NCBI RefSeq assembly: GCF_000971115.1
Contig: NZ_BBLV01000002.1
Location: 186,001-250,000, forward strand
Source of the DNA: Demequina gelatinilytica
Lineage (GTDB): Bacteria > Actinomycetota > Actinomycetes > Actinomycetales > Demequinaceae
Direction: 5' to 3'
Length of the DNA stretch: 64,000 nt
The stretch's first letter is position 1, and every line of letters starts with the position of its first letter. Under the pieces are notes generated by a model. The model searched no databases. It was not told the origin of the DNA and saw nothing but the letters and a program-made list of their open reading frames with translations. Below are positions 43,196-51,109 of this stretch, one piece after another. The translations under genes and the position numbers were made by a program.

Positions 43196-43968
43196 TCGAC
43201 GACCCCCATCGGTCCGTAGTCGGCGACAACAGTGTCGCCCGGGGACACCCACATGGGACGGGTGAAGGATCCGGCGAGGATGATCTCCCCCGCGCCGAGC
43301 GAGTCGCCGTGGGGCGCCAGCTTGTTCGCGAGCCACGCGACCCCGGTGGCGGGGTGCCCGAGGACCCCGGCGGCCACCCCCGTCTCCTCGATCTCGCCGT
43401 TGCGCGACAGCAGCGCGGCCACCCAGCGCAGGTCCACGTCCGACGGCGCGACCCGGGTGGCCCCCACCACCATGGCGCCGTAGGCGGCGTTGTCGGAGAT
43501 GGTGTCGACGATGGTCCTGCCCTCGAGCTGGATGTGGGAGTTGAGCACCTCGAGCGCGGGCACCACGTAGGCGGTCGCCGCCATCACGTCCTCGAGGGTG
43601 CAGCCAGGTCCGGCGAGGGGGTCGGCGAGCACGAATGCGAGCTCGACCTCGATCCGCACGTTCGAGAAGTCCGCGTGCCTGATCGCGGCGCCGCTCTCGA
43701 GCACCGTGTCCTCGAACATCACGCCGTAGTCCGGCTCCGTGATGCCGGTCGCGGCCTGCATGGCCTTCGAGGTGAGGCCGATCTTCCTGCCCGCGATCAG
43801 CCTTCCCGCCGCGAGGGCCTTGTCGCGCCACACCCGCTGGATCGCGTAGGAGTCCTCGACGGTGGCATCGGGGTAACGCGCGGTGATCCGCTCGATCACG
43901 GCGTGCTCACGGTCCGCTCGCGCGAGCTCGTCGGCGATGCTCGCGATCGCCTCGGGAGAGAGCGCCAT
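43180..43968 (-). CDS. hpaH: 2-oxo-hept-4-ene-1,7-dioate hydratase (HpaH/HpcG-like)
   Basis: This 262-residue member of the hydratase/decarboxylase branch of the FAH fold shows AGRKIGLTSKAMQAATGITEPDYG, the metal-binding Glu pair in RIEVELAFVL and a third Glu in PALEVLNSHI. Relatives include HpcG, MhpD and 4-oxalocrotonate decarboxylase; the neighbours (HpaD, HpaI) point to HpaH. It hydrates the linear dienoate before aldol cleavage. Its ATG overlaps the last base of the RraA-like gene. Confidence 0.87.
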   Translation of the reverse strand: MALSPEAIASIADELARADREHAVIERITARYPDATVEDSYAIQRVWRDKALAAGRLIAGRKIGLTSKAMQAATGITEPDYGVMFEDTVLESGAAIRHADFSNVRIEVELAFVLADPLAGPGCTLEDVMAATAYVVPALEVLNSHIQLEGRTIVDTISDNAAYGAMVVGATRVAPSDVDLRWVAALLSRNGEIEETGVAAGVLGHPATGVAWLANKLAPHGDSLGAGEIILAGSFTRPMWVSPGDTVVADYGPMGVVECRFV

Positions 43969-44678
43969 CAGCCGTCCAGCCCGTTCTCGTAGCGCTCACG
44001 CCACTCGCGGTTCATGGGGAACAGCCCGTCGAGCGCGGCACCCTCCGCGACGCGCTCCGCGATCCACGCGTCCTCCGCTTCCTGCGCGAGGGCCGCCTCG
44101 ACCACCTCCTCGACCAGCGCGGCCGGGATGACGACCACCCCGTCGGTGTCCCCGACGATCACGTCGCCGGGCACCACGGTCGCGCCGCCGCAGGCCACCG
44201 CGACATCGTGCTCCCAGGGCACGTGGAGCCGGCCGAGCACCGCCGGATGCGCGCCGGCCGCGAACACGGGGAGGCCGACGGCGGCCACCGCATCGTGATC
44301 GCGCACGCCGCCGTCGGTGACGATGCCCGCGGCGTCCCGCGCATGCGCGCGCAGGGCCAGGATGTCGCCGAGCGTGCCCGACGTCGCGAGCCCGCGCGCC
44401 TCGATCACGATGACCTCGCCGGGCTCGACGGCGTCGAACAGCCGCTTCTGAGCGTTCTGGCCGCCGCCATGCGAGGCGAACAGATCGGGACGATGCGGGA
44501 CGTACCTCAGCGTCCGCGCGACGCCCACGAGCTTGCCCGCGCCCGGCAGCGCGTGGACGCCGTCGATGTGGATGGATTCGAAGCCGCGCTTGCGCAGCTG
44601 CGCTGACAGCCCGGCGACCGGGGCCTCGTGGAGGCGCGCACGCAGGGTCGGGGACAGCGTCGTCATACGGGGACCCAT
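43968..44678 (-). CDS. RraA-family aldolase/decarboxylase
   Basis: This 236-residue protein has the RraA-like fold, which includes 4-carboxy-4-hydroxy-2-oxoadipate aldolase and oxaloacetate decarboxylases. The active-site motif is VTDGGVRDHDAV with the conserved Arg-Asp, plus HGGGQNAQKRLFDAVEPGE. The start is either ATG 44678 (overlapping the hpaD stop codon as TGATG) or ATG 44666. It replaces the bifunctional HpaG decarboxylase/isomerase that normally acts between HpaD and HpaH, so it may decarboxylate a ring-fission product. That is inference from gene order. Confidence 0.82.
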   Translation of the reverse strand: MGPRMTTLSPTLRARLHEAPVAGLSAQLRKRGFESIHIDGVHALPGAGKLVGVARTLRYVPHRPDLFASHGGGQNAQKRLFDAVEPGEVIVIEARGLATSGTLGDILALRAHARDAAGIVTDGGVRDHDAVAAVGLPVFAAGAHPAVLGRLHVPWEHDVAVACGGATVVPGDVIVGDTDGVVVIPAALVEEVVEAALAQEAEDAWIAERVAEGAALDGLFPMNREWRERYENGLDG

Positions 44679-45676
44679 CAGTGGATGGCCAGGTAGTCCT
44701 CGAGCGTATCGGGCGTCGCCGTGAGCATCGGCTCCGTGATCAGCTCGCCCGGGAACTCGCTCGCCTCGAAGAACCAGCGCCGCGACGCCGGCATGCCCCA
44801 CTGCTGCGCGCGGCGGGGGTCGGATACGTCCCAGCGGATCGGCTCGTCCTCCAGATCGATGAACTGGTAGTGCGTGGTGAACAGCTCGATGCGGTGCTGG
44901 TCGGGGTCGCGCAGGTAGAGGAACAGCGCGTTCGAGATGCCGTGGCGGCCGGGACCGCGGTCGATCTCCTGACCGAAGCCCCGCGCGCCGGCGACGTCTG
45001 CCGCGTGGATGATGGCGGTCGCGTCGGGCACCGTGTAGGCGAAGTGGTGCAGGCGGGGCCCGCGGCCGTTGGTGAAGACCAGGTCGTGGGTGTTGCCCTT
45101 GACCTCCATCCACGAGCCCCACAGCTCGTCGGTGCCGTCCTTGGCGGTGTACTCGGACATGCGCATCCCCAGGCCCGTCCAGAAGTCGGTCGCCTCCTGC
45201 ACGTCGTAGGTCACCACCTGGTAGTGGTCGAGCCGCTGCGGGGCACCCGCGACGAACTCGTCGAAGGCCGCCATCTTGCGCTCCACCAGGCTCATCTCGG
45301 ACGTGATCTCCATGAGCGTGCCCACGGGGTCGCGGAAGCGGAGCGTGGGGCCCTGGTGGTCTACCTCGACGCGCTCGTGCTCGATCCCGACGGCCTTGAA
45401 GTACCTCTCCGCGTTGAGGACGTCGCTCTCGCGCTTCACACGCAGACCCACGCGGTGCGCCTTCGCCTCGGGCGTCCACTCGAGCACGAGCGAGTGGTGC
45501 GCCGCCTCCTCGAGGCCGCGCATGTAGATCGCGTCGTCCGCCTCCTCGGTCACCACCAGCCCCACGGTGTCGCGGTAGAAGTCGCGGCTCCTCTCCAGGT
45601 CGGTGCAGCCCATGCGGACGTGGCTGGCGCGGGTGATCTCGAACGGGGCGTCCTCGTTGGTGACGGGGAGGGACAT
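44678..45676 (-). CDS. hpaD: Homoprotocatechuate 2,3-dioxygenase (extradiol, VOC fold)
   Basis: This 332-residue enzyme resembles the Brevibacterium fuscum HPCD / Arthrobacter MndD type. By alignment from memory the metal ligands His155, His214 and Glu267 correspond to H151 (RLDHYQ), H211 (LHHFAY) and E264 (HRIELF). Second-sphere His200, His248 and Tyr257 correspond to H197 (THDLV), H245 (RGPGRHGISN) and Y254. It opens 3,4-dihydroxyphenylacetate or a related catechol at the meta position with Fe(II) or Mn(II). AGGAG lies eight bases before ATG. It is the first gene of the operon and is divergent from the LysR gene. Confidence 0.9.
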   Translation of the reverse strand: MSLPVTNEDAPFEITRASHVRMGCTDLERSRDFYRDTVGLVVTEEADDAIYMRGLEEAAHHSLVLEWTPEAKAHRVGLRVKRESDVLNAERYFKAVGIEHERVEVDHQGPTLRFRDPVGTLMEITSEMSLVERKMAAFDEFVAGAPQRLDHYQVVTYDVQEATDFWTGLGMRMSEYTAKDGTDELWGSWMEVKGNTHDLVFTNGRGPRLHHFAYTVPDATAIIHAADVAGARGFGQEIDRGPGRHGISNALFLYLRDPDQHRIELFTTHYQFIDLEDEPIRWDVSDPRRAQQWGMPASRRWFFEASEFPGELITEPMLTATPDTLEDYLAIH

Positions 45677-45760
45677 GGTGTGCTCCTGGCGGGTGATCGT
45701 CGTTGACCGATGGGCCCAGCATGGCCGCGCGCGCGTCGCCTGGGAACTACCGTTTCCCTT

Positions 45761-45780
45761 CGCCAGACATACATCTGGCG
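45761..45780. promoter_or_regulatory. LysR-type operator between hpaD and the regulator
   Basis: CGCCAGA and TCTGGCG form a perfect 7-bp inverted repeat with a 6-base spacer (CATACA), centred in the 136-bp divergent region. Position and dyad shape fit a LysR recognition site controlling both genes. Confidence 0.6.
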
Positions 45781-45812
45781 TATGGCTGAGGCTGCACGAT
45801 AGCCTCGACCGC

Positions 45813-46733
45813 ATGGAGCTGAGGCATCTGCGCTACTTCGCCGCCGTGGTCGAGGCAGGCTCCGTCACCGCCGCCGCGCAGGCCCTCCACATGTCGCAGC
45901 CTCCGCTCAGCGTCGCGATCCAGAAGCTCGAGGCCGAGGTGGGCGTGCCCCTCCTGGTCCGCACCCCGCGCGGCGTCGAGCCCACGAGCGCGGGGCGGTT
46001 CCTGCTCGACCAGTCCTCGCGGGTGCTCGGCGATGTGGACGACATGATCGCGGCGCTCGGCTGCTTCGGCGCCGGGACCGCGGGCGCGCTCACCATGGCC
46101 GCCGTGCCGGCGCTGCTGTGGCACCGGGTCCCGCGACTCCTCCGCGCCTACGCGGAGGTCGCGCCCGAGGTGGAGATCCGCCTGGTGGACCCTCCCCCGT
46201 GGACCGCGATCGACATGGTCCAGCAGCGCAAGGTGGACCTCGCTGCGATCATGGTGGCCGACGCGGACCGCTTCGCGCGCCGCCATCGCGGCGCGCTCGA
46301 CGTGGTCGACTGGGGCGACGTCCCCCTGGTCGCGGCGCTGCCGCCCGGGAGGGACGATGCGCCCGACCCCCTTCCGCTCGCGTGGTTCGACGGCGCGACG
46401 GTGGTGATGCCGCGCGGCACCGCGGCCGTGCCGAGCCTGCCCGAGGCCGTCGCCGCGACCTTCCGGCGGCACGGCGTCGCGCCGGCCCGCGTGCGCACGG
46501 TCGAGACGATCCAGACCTCCGTGCCGCTGGTGGAGGCAGGCCTCGCGAGCGCCGTGCTGCCCGACCCGGACCGCGCGAGCCTCGCCCGGTTCGACCTCAC
46601 CCTGCGCCGCATCGTCCCCGAGCCCCGACCGCTGCGCGCCCTGGTGCTCACGCGCGCGGGAGCCGGGCGGGACCCCCTGCTCGGGCGGCTGCTCGCCCGG
46701 ATAGCGGGGAGTTCACCCGGGGATCGGATGTGA
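45813..46733 (+). CDS. LysR-family regulator of the hpa operon
   Basis: This 306-residue protein has the N-terminal winged helix of LysR (MELRHLRYFAAVVEAGSVTAA, AQALHMSQPPLSVAIQKLE, PLLVRTPRGVEPTSAG) and an effector domain from about 90. Divergent transcription from hpaD and the dyad at 45761 make it the likely activator of ring-cleavage genes, responding to an aromatic acid. ATG 45813 is the first residue of the conserved LysR N-terminus. Its stop codon lies inside the next inverted repeat (46731-46748). Confidence 0.9.
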   Translation: MELRHLRYFAAVVEAGSVTAAAQALHMSQPPLSVAIQKLEAEVGVPLLVRTPRGVEPTSAGRFLLDQSSRVLGDVDDMIAALGCFGAGTAGALTMAAVPALLWHRVPRLLRAYAEVAPEVEIRLVDPPPWTAIDMVQQRKVDLAAIMVADADRFARRHRGALDVVDWGDVPLVAALPPGRDDAPDPLPLAWFDGATVVMPRGTAAVPSLPEAVAATFRRHGVAPARVRTVETIQTSVPLVEAGLASAVLPDPDRASLARFDLTLRRIVPEPRPLRALVLTRAGAGRDPLLGRLLARIAGSSPGDRM

Positions 46734-46748
46734 TCTGCGATACGATCA
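46731..46748. promoter_or_regulatory. Candidate GntR (FCD) operator
   Basis: TGATC and GATCA are inverted around TGCGATAC. On the minus strand this reads TCGTATCGCA, close to the TCGTATGCGG of the dppA operator at 55736. It lies 80 bases before the GntR gene, fitting autoregulation. Confidence 0.45.
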
Positions 46749-46773
46749 GGGCTCGGGTGCGGCCCGCGGACAG

Positions 46774-46808
46774 GCGACGATGCCGAGTCCCGCGCGCTTC
46801 ATCGTCGC
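46774..46808 (+). terminator. Leader hairpin GCGACGATG/CATCGTCGC
   Basis: Perfect 9-bp arms at 46774-46782 and 46800-46808 enclose a 17-base loop, 20 bases before the GntR start codon. It could terminate LysR transcription or affect translation of the GntR gene. It contains the GACGATGC octamer. Confidence 0.4.
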
Positions 46809-46828
46809 AGCGGCAGGGAGGACCGGGA

Positions 46829-47491
46829 GTGGCCGTGACCAAGGCCGATCAGGCGTACGACATCCTCAAGCACCGCATCATGGACGGCTCCTACGGGCCG
46901 GGCCATCGGCTGGTCATCGATCAGCTCGCGCGCGAGCACGGCATCTCCTCCGTGCCCTGGCGCGAGTCGTTGCGCCGCCTCGAGGCGGAGGGCTGGGTGG
47001 ACATCGTCCCCAACGTCGGCGCCCTGGTGAAGACGTTCGACACGGACGCCTTCGAGCGCTCCATGCGCCTCCTCGCGAGGCTCGAGGGGCTGGCCACCTC
47101 GCTGTCCGCGGCGAACCTCAGCGCCGATGACATCGCGGAGGCACGGCGCCTCAACAAGGCCGCCGCCGATGCCCTGGCGAGCTTCGACACGATGCGCTTC
47201 GGCAAGCTCAACCGCGAGTTCCACGAGCTGCTGTGCTCCCGCTGCGAGGACGACCGCCTGTTCGACCTGGTCCACCACGAATGGTCGCGCATGGACGTGA
47301 TCCGCCGCTCGGCGTTCTTCTACGCGCCCGGGCGCGCGCTCGCCTCGATCTCCGAGCACGATGCGATCCTCGACCTCATCGAGGAGGGCGCGGACCCCGA
47401 GGTCATCGAGACCGCCGCGCGGCGCCACGAGGTCAGCAACCTCGAGGCCATCAAGGAGTACGACCACGAGCGCAACGAGCTCCCGCGCTGA
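46829..47491 (+). CDS. GntR-family (FCD) transcriptional regulator
   Basis: This 220-residue protein has an N-terminal GntR winged helix (AYDILKHRIMDGSYGPGHRL, HGISSVPWRESLRRLEAEGWV) and a C-terminal FCD ligand-binding domain. Metal-ligand-type residues are in LNREFHELL and ISEHDAILDLI. The recognition helix has the unusual SVPWRESL where most family members have RTPVREAL. GTG 46829 has GGAGG about eight bases upstream; a second GTG two codons on is possible. Its operator-like site upstream resembles one before the peptide-transporter operon. It probably represses genes on both sides in the absence of a carboxylic-acid ligand. Confidence 0.87.
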   Translation: MAVTKADQAYDILKHRIMDGSYGPGHRLVIDQLAREHGISSVPWRESLRRLEAEGWVDIVPNVGALVKTFDTDAFERSMRLLARLEGLATSLSAANLSADDIAEARRLNKAAADALASFDTMRFGKLNREFHELLCSRCEDDRLFDLVHHEWSRMDVIRRSAFFYAPGRALASISEHDAILDLIEEGADPEVIETAARRHEVSNLEAIKEYDHERNELPR

Positions 47492-47501
47492 CCCGTCCTC
47501 C

Positions 47502-47600
47502 CTGACAGTCGCAACGGATCTCGAATCGACACGCCGCCTCGGCGGGCGTGAGGACCTGTCCAGGCCGGCGTGTCGCCGTCGATTCCGTTGCCAGTGCCAG
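47502..47600. repeat. Intergenic palindromic repeat, member B
   Basis: The outer ends 47502-47518 and 47584-47600 match as an imperfect inverted repeat (14 of 17). The left end is nearly identical to that of member A (CTGACAG, then CAACGGA). The inner arms carry GAATCGAC and ACACGCCG with their inverted partners. It lies at a convergent gene junction and is followed by a 9-bp tandem duplication AGGGGCTAG at 47601-47618. Confidence 0.65.
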
Positions 47601-47614
47601 AGGGGCTAGAGGGG

Positions 47615-48673
47615 CTAGAGGGCTTCCGAGACCTCGCGGTGCAGCGCGAAGATGCCTGCGACGGTGTCCGCGGGCGCGCGACCGATGCCGCACTCCGTCG
47701 CGATGCCGTAGCCGGACACCGCCGAGGAGGCGGCCGCGATGCGACGCTCGGCGCCCTCGACGCCATCCTGACGGTGGATGAGCCCCAGGAACAGCGCGGT
47801 CTCCTCGGGGAGGTCCAGCCCGGCGAGCGGCGCGAAGTAGGCCTCGTCGTCGCGCTCGATCGGCACCGGGAGGTGGATCCAGTCGATGCGGCGGCCCGCG
47901 TTCGCCACGAGGTTCTGCGCGAAGCTCGCGAGGAAGCCTGCATCCGTGGGCTCGACGTAGTGCTTCTCGCCGATGTCGCCGTAGCAGAGGTGGTAGCCCA
48001 GAGCGACGTCGTCGGGCACCTGCGCGGCCTGACGCGCGGAGCGCTCCGCCAGCGCGCCGAGCACGTCCTCCCCGAACCAGCCGCGGTCGGTGGAGCCGCG
48101 GTAGCCCGCGCCCTCGAGGTAGCCGAACTCGAGCGCGTTGTCCCACTGGATCGCCAGCTTCTGGTGCGGGATCGCCGCGAGGATCTGGGCGAGCTCCTTG
48201 AACAGCGCACGCTCGTAGACCGGCTCGAAGCGCGCCCGGTCGGAGGCGCGCACCATCGACCCGACCACACCGACGGGCGTCGGAAGCGACACCTGGAAGC
48301 GCGTCGACCGGGGGATCACGCCGTCCGCCTGGAGCCGCGCGAAGACGGCCCACGAGGACAGCGCGGCCTGGGCGTAGCCCAGCGGCGCGAGCTCGAGCGT
48401 GTCGAGGTCGAGGTCCTCGGGCACGGTGATCTTCCGGATGTCGAGCGTGCCGACCATGATCGGATGATCACCCTCGCGTCCGAGCCCGGGGGTCGCCGCC
48501 ATGCGGTCCGGCTGGAACGCGACCCAGTGGAAGCGCTCCCCCACCTCGCCGTCGGGGATCCGCGCCAGACGGTCGCCCAGCTCCGCGGCGGCGGTGCGCA
48601 TCACGGTCTCGGCGTCGGGGAGGTTGATGCTGCCCACCAGATGGGCGCCGTGCGGTCGGGACATTGCGGTCAT
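47615..48673 (-). CDS. MetE-like (cobalamin-independent methionine synthase II family) protein
   Basis: This 352-residue TIM barrel is homologous to the C-terminal half of MetE. The zinc-site signature is retained as YHLCYGD (H228, C230) and TECGIGR (C328), while the N-terminal half of true MetE is missing. Family members move methyl groups to or from a zinc-bound thiol, and stand-alone versions have varied or unknown methyl donors. Its place in a catabolic locus next to a DUF3500 gene suggests demethylation or methyl transfer during breakdown of a methylated substrate rather than methionine synthesis; this is inference. GAGGA precedes ATG 48673 by eight bases. Confidence 0.78.
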   Translation of the reverse strand: MTAMSRPHGAHLVGSINLPDAETVMRTAAAELGDRLARIPDGEVGERFHWVAFQPDRMAATPGLGREGDHPIMVGTLDIRKITVPEDLDLDTLELAPLGYAQAALSSWAVFARLQADGVIPRSTRFQVSLPTPVGVVGSMVRASDRARFEPVYERALFKELAQILAAIPHQKLAIQWDNALEFGYLEGAGYRGSTDRGWFGEDVLGALAERSARQAAQVPDDVALGYHLCYGDIGEKHYVEPTDAGFLASFAQNLVANAGRRIDWIHLPVPIERDDEAYFAPLAGLDLPEETALFLGLIHRQDGVEGAERRIAAASSAVSGYGIATECGIGRAPADTVAGIFALHREVSEAL

Positions 48674-48758
48674 GGTGCTGATCCTCATTCCGGGATGGTG
48701 ACGATGCTCGGCGCCAGTGTGGCACGCGCAGGACGCGCCGCCGCGCGGCGGAGTGCGC

Positions 48759-48815
48759 CCCGTGAGGTGCTGAGTGCCCGCATCGGACGGATTCGGGCAC
48801 TCAGCACCTCACGGG
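48759..48815. repeat. Perfect 22-bp inverted repeat
   Basis: The arms 48759-48780 and 48794-48815 are exact complements (left arm begins CCCGTGAGGTGCTGAG) with a 13-base loop. It lies 11 bases after the stop of the DUF3500 gene and 86 bases before the MetE-like start codon. It may be a terminator, an attenuator or a repeat element; no T-tract follows. Confidence 0.8.
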
Positions 48816-48825
48816 CGACCGCCCG

Positions 48826-50115
48826 TCAGCGCGCCTGGCGGAGGAACGCCTTGCCGTAGTCGTTGCCGTTGGGCAGGCGCAGCGTGGTGTGGACATGGAA
48901 GCGCTGGGGCACGCGGTTGGACAGCCACACCCCCGCGTGGTGGTCCAGCTCGCCCAGGAAGGACGGCCCGTGGATACGCAGGTAGAACGGCTGCGACCCG
49001 TCCGTGGCGCCGTACCAGGCCACATGGGTCTCGGACAGATGGCGCTCGACGTCCTCGAGCGCGAGCGCACGCTGCCGGTCCGGCAGCAGGAGCAGGAAGT
49101 CCTCGACGATCCCCCGCAGGAGCGCGCGCTGCCCCGTGGTGAGCCGGTCGGCCCGGATCCCCTCGTAGGGGACGACGCGGTTGTCGCGGAACGCGCCCGC
49201 GACGTGCCGCTCGTCGGCCGGGTGGAGCCGGCCCTCGGGCATGGCCGGGTCGAGCACCGATGCGAACACCACGGCTTCGCGCCGCTGCGCCTCCGTGAGC
49301 GAGGTGGCGAGCTCGACCGCGAGCGCCTCGCGGTCCTCGAAGAGGGGCGGGTGCGCGCCGTCGGACAGCGCGGGCTCGGCGCCGATGAACACGGGAGCGA
49401 TCACCTCGCGACCGCCCACGAACACCACGTTGAGCGCGAGGTGATGGCCGAAGACCTGCCAGCCCCACGCATCGTCCTCGGAAGGGCTGCCGTACAGCGC
49501 GATCCAGTAGGAGCGGTCGTTCATGAGAGCCGGCAGCCCCGTGAGGTCGCCCAGGTAGCCGTTGAGCCCCATCGCCTCGCGGGCCCGCGCGTAGCCCGGC
49601 GCGCTGAGCGATGCCTCCATGAGCGCGAGGACGGCCTCGACGGCGGGCTCCGTCATCTCCTCCATGCGCAGGCCCACGCGGTGGATCACGAACTCCGGGT
49701 TGGACCATGCGCGCCACTGCGGGGCGTCGAGCGGGAGGGCGATGCCTGCCCGCTCGGTCGCGCCGAGCGTGTCGAGCAGCGCGCGCGCCGCGGCGACCGG
49801 AGCCGCGGGGTTGGGCCCCGCCTCCCCGAGTCGCCACACGTCCTCGCGCACATGCCCGCCGGCCGTGACCCCGACGAACGGCTCCTCGTAGAGCTCCTGC
49901 CAGTCGCCGAGCAGCGCCTGGACGAAGTCCGGCTCGCGCTTGCGACGCGAGAACTCCTCGTACCCGAGCCCGCGCCACGGCGCGAGCTTGGCGTCGTCGA
50001 GGTCGTAGAGGAAGTCCCGGTAGGTGCCGTCGGCGATGGTGACGGCCTCCTCGCGCGCCGTCACGCGCGCCGTGGAGAACGAGCCGTCGAGGTCGCGGTC
50101 CTGCTGCATGGTCAT
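48826..50115 (-). CDS. DUF3500 domain protein
   Basis: This 429-residue protein has no signal peptide or membrane segment. Its most characteristic stretch is WGWQVFGHHLALNVVFVGG, the conserved heart of DUF3500, followed by a C-terminal VHTTLRLPNGNDYG. Several conserved His residues (GHH, HHAG, FHVHT) could bind metal. The function is unknown. It is cotranscribed with the ABC transporter genes upstream, with a gap of 14 bp, which makes an intracellular enzyme acting on the imported compound plausible. Confidence 0.75.
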   Translation of the reverse strand: MTMQQDRDLDGSFSTARVTAREEAVTIADGTYRDFLYDLDDAKLAPWRGLGYEEFSRRKREPDFVQALLGDWQELYEEPFVGVTAGGHVREDVWRLGEAGPNPAAPVAAARALLDTLGATERAGIALPLDAPQWRAWSNPEFVIHRVGLRMEEMTEPAVEAVLALMEASLSAPGYARAREAMGLNGYLGDLTGLPALMNDRSYWIALYGSPSEDDAWGWQVFGHHLALNVVFVGGREVIAPVFIGAEPALSDGAHPPLFEDREALAVELATSLTEAQRREAVVFASVLDPAMPEGRLHPADERHVAGAFRDNRVVPYEGIRADRLTTGQRALLRGIVEDFLLLLPDRQRALALEDVERHLSETHVAWYGATDGSQPFYLRIHGPSFLGELDHHAGVWLSNRVPQRFHVHTTLRLPNGNDYGKAFLRQAR

Positions 50116-50129
50116 GCGGTCCCCTTCGC

Positions 50130-51101
50130 TCAGCGGCCCTGCGGCCGCGCCATCATGGGCCGGGCCGGCCCGACATGCCGGGGCTCGTCGCTCGACGCAC
50201 GCGCGGGGGACGGATCCGGCAACGCGAGGTCGCCGCCTGCGTCGGGTCCCGGAGCGCCGCCGTCACGCCGCCGCGCGATGCGGTCGGCACGCCGCTGATC
50301 ACGCCCCTCGGGGTGCGAGGACGGGCTCGCCGCGAGCAGCGCGCGCGTGTACTCGTGCTGCGGGTCGTCGAAGACCTCGGCCGTCATGCCCTGCTCCACC
50401 AGCTCGCCCTTGCGCAGGACGCCCAGGCGGCGCGAGAGGTGGCGCACGACCCCGAGGTCATGCGTGATGAACAGGTAGCTCACGCCGGAGGCCTGCTGCA
50501 GGTCCATCAGCAGGTTGATGATCTGGCTCTGGGTCGACAGGTCGAGCGCGCTCACCGCCTCGTCGCAGATGACCAGCCGCGGCTCGAGCACGAGCGCCCG
50601 CGCGATCGCGACGCGCTGGAGCTGGCCGCCCGACATCTCGCTCGGGAAGCGCGAGAGGTGCGCATCGGAGAGCCCCACCTGCGCGAAGGCCTCGCGCGCG
50701 CGGTCGCGCCGCTCCGCGCGATCACCCAGGCCGTGCCGCTTGAGGGCATCCGTGACGGCCCTTCCCACGTGGTGGCGCGGGTTGAGCGACCCGGCCGGGT
50801 CCTGGTAGACGGCCTGGACGTCGCGCCGGTAGCTGAGCGGCGTGCGGGCGCCCAGAGTCGCCAGGTCGGTGCCGTCGAACTCGACGGTGCCGCCGGCGAC
50901 CTCCGCGAGCCGCAGGATCGCGCGGCCGGTCGTGCTCTTCCCCGAGCCCGACTCCCCGACGAGCCCGTAGGTCTCGCCCGCGTCGATGTGGAAGCTCACC
51001 CCCTTCACCACGGTCGTGGTGGTGCGGCGCCACGAGGCGCCGCCGACCTCGTACGCGACCTCGAGATCGCGTACGTCGAGCAGGGGCCGGGTGGCGTTCA
51101 T
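50130..51101 (-). CDS. Peptide-type ABC transporter ATPase (DppF/OppF-like)
   Basis: This 323-residue ATPase has Walker A GESGSGKST, signature MSGGQLQRV, Walker B LVICDEAVSALD and the switch His in THDLG. The C-terminal oligopeptide-type extension contains HEYTRALLAASP and then an Arg/Asp/Pro-rich tail. ATG 51101 is chosen because GAGGTGA lies ten bases upstream, overlapping the end of the previous gene. It forms the second ATPase of the importer with the fused protein at 51110. Confidence 0.92.
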   Translation of the reverse strand: MNATRPLLDVRDLEVAYEVGGASWRRTTTTVVKGVSFHIDAGETYGLVGESGSGKSTTGRAILRLAEVAGGTVEFDGTDLATLGARTPLSYRRDVQAVYQDPAGSLNPRHHVGRAVTDALKRHGLGDRAERRDRAREAFAQVGLSDAHLSRFPSEMSGGQLQRVAIARALVLEPRLVICDEAVSALDLSTQSQIINLLMDLQQASGVSYLFITHDLGVVRHLSRRLGVLRKGELVEQGMTAEVFDDPQHEYTRALLAASPSSHPEGRDQRRADRIARRRDGGAPGPDAGGDLALPDPSPARASSDEPRHVGPARPMMARPQGR

Positions 51102-51109
51102 GCCGGGGT

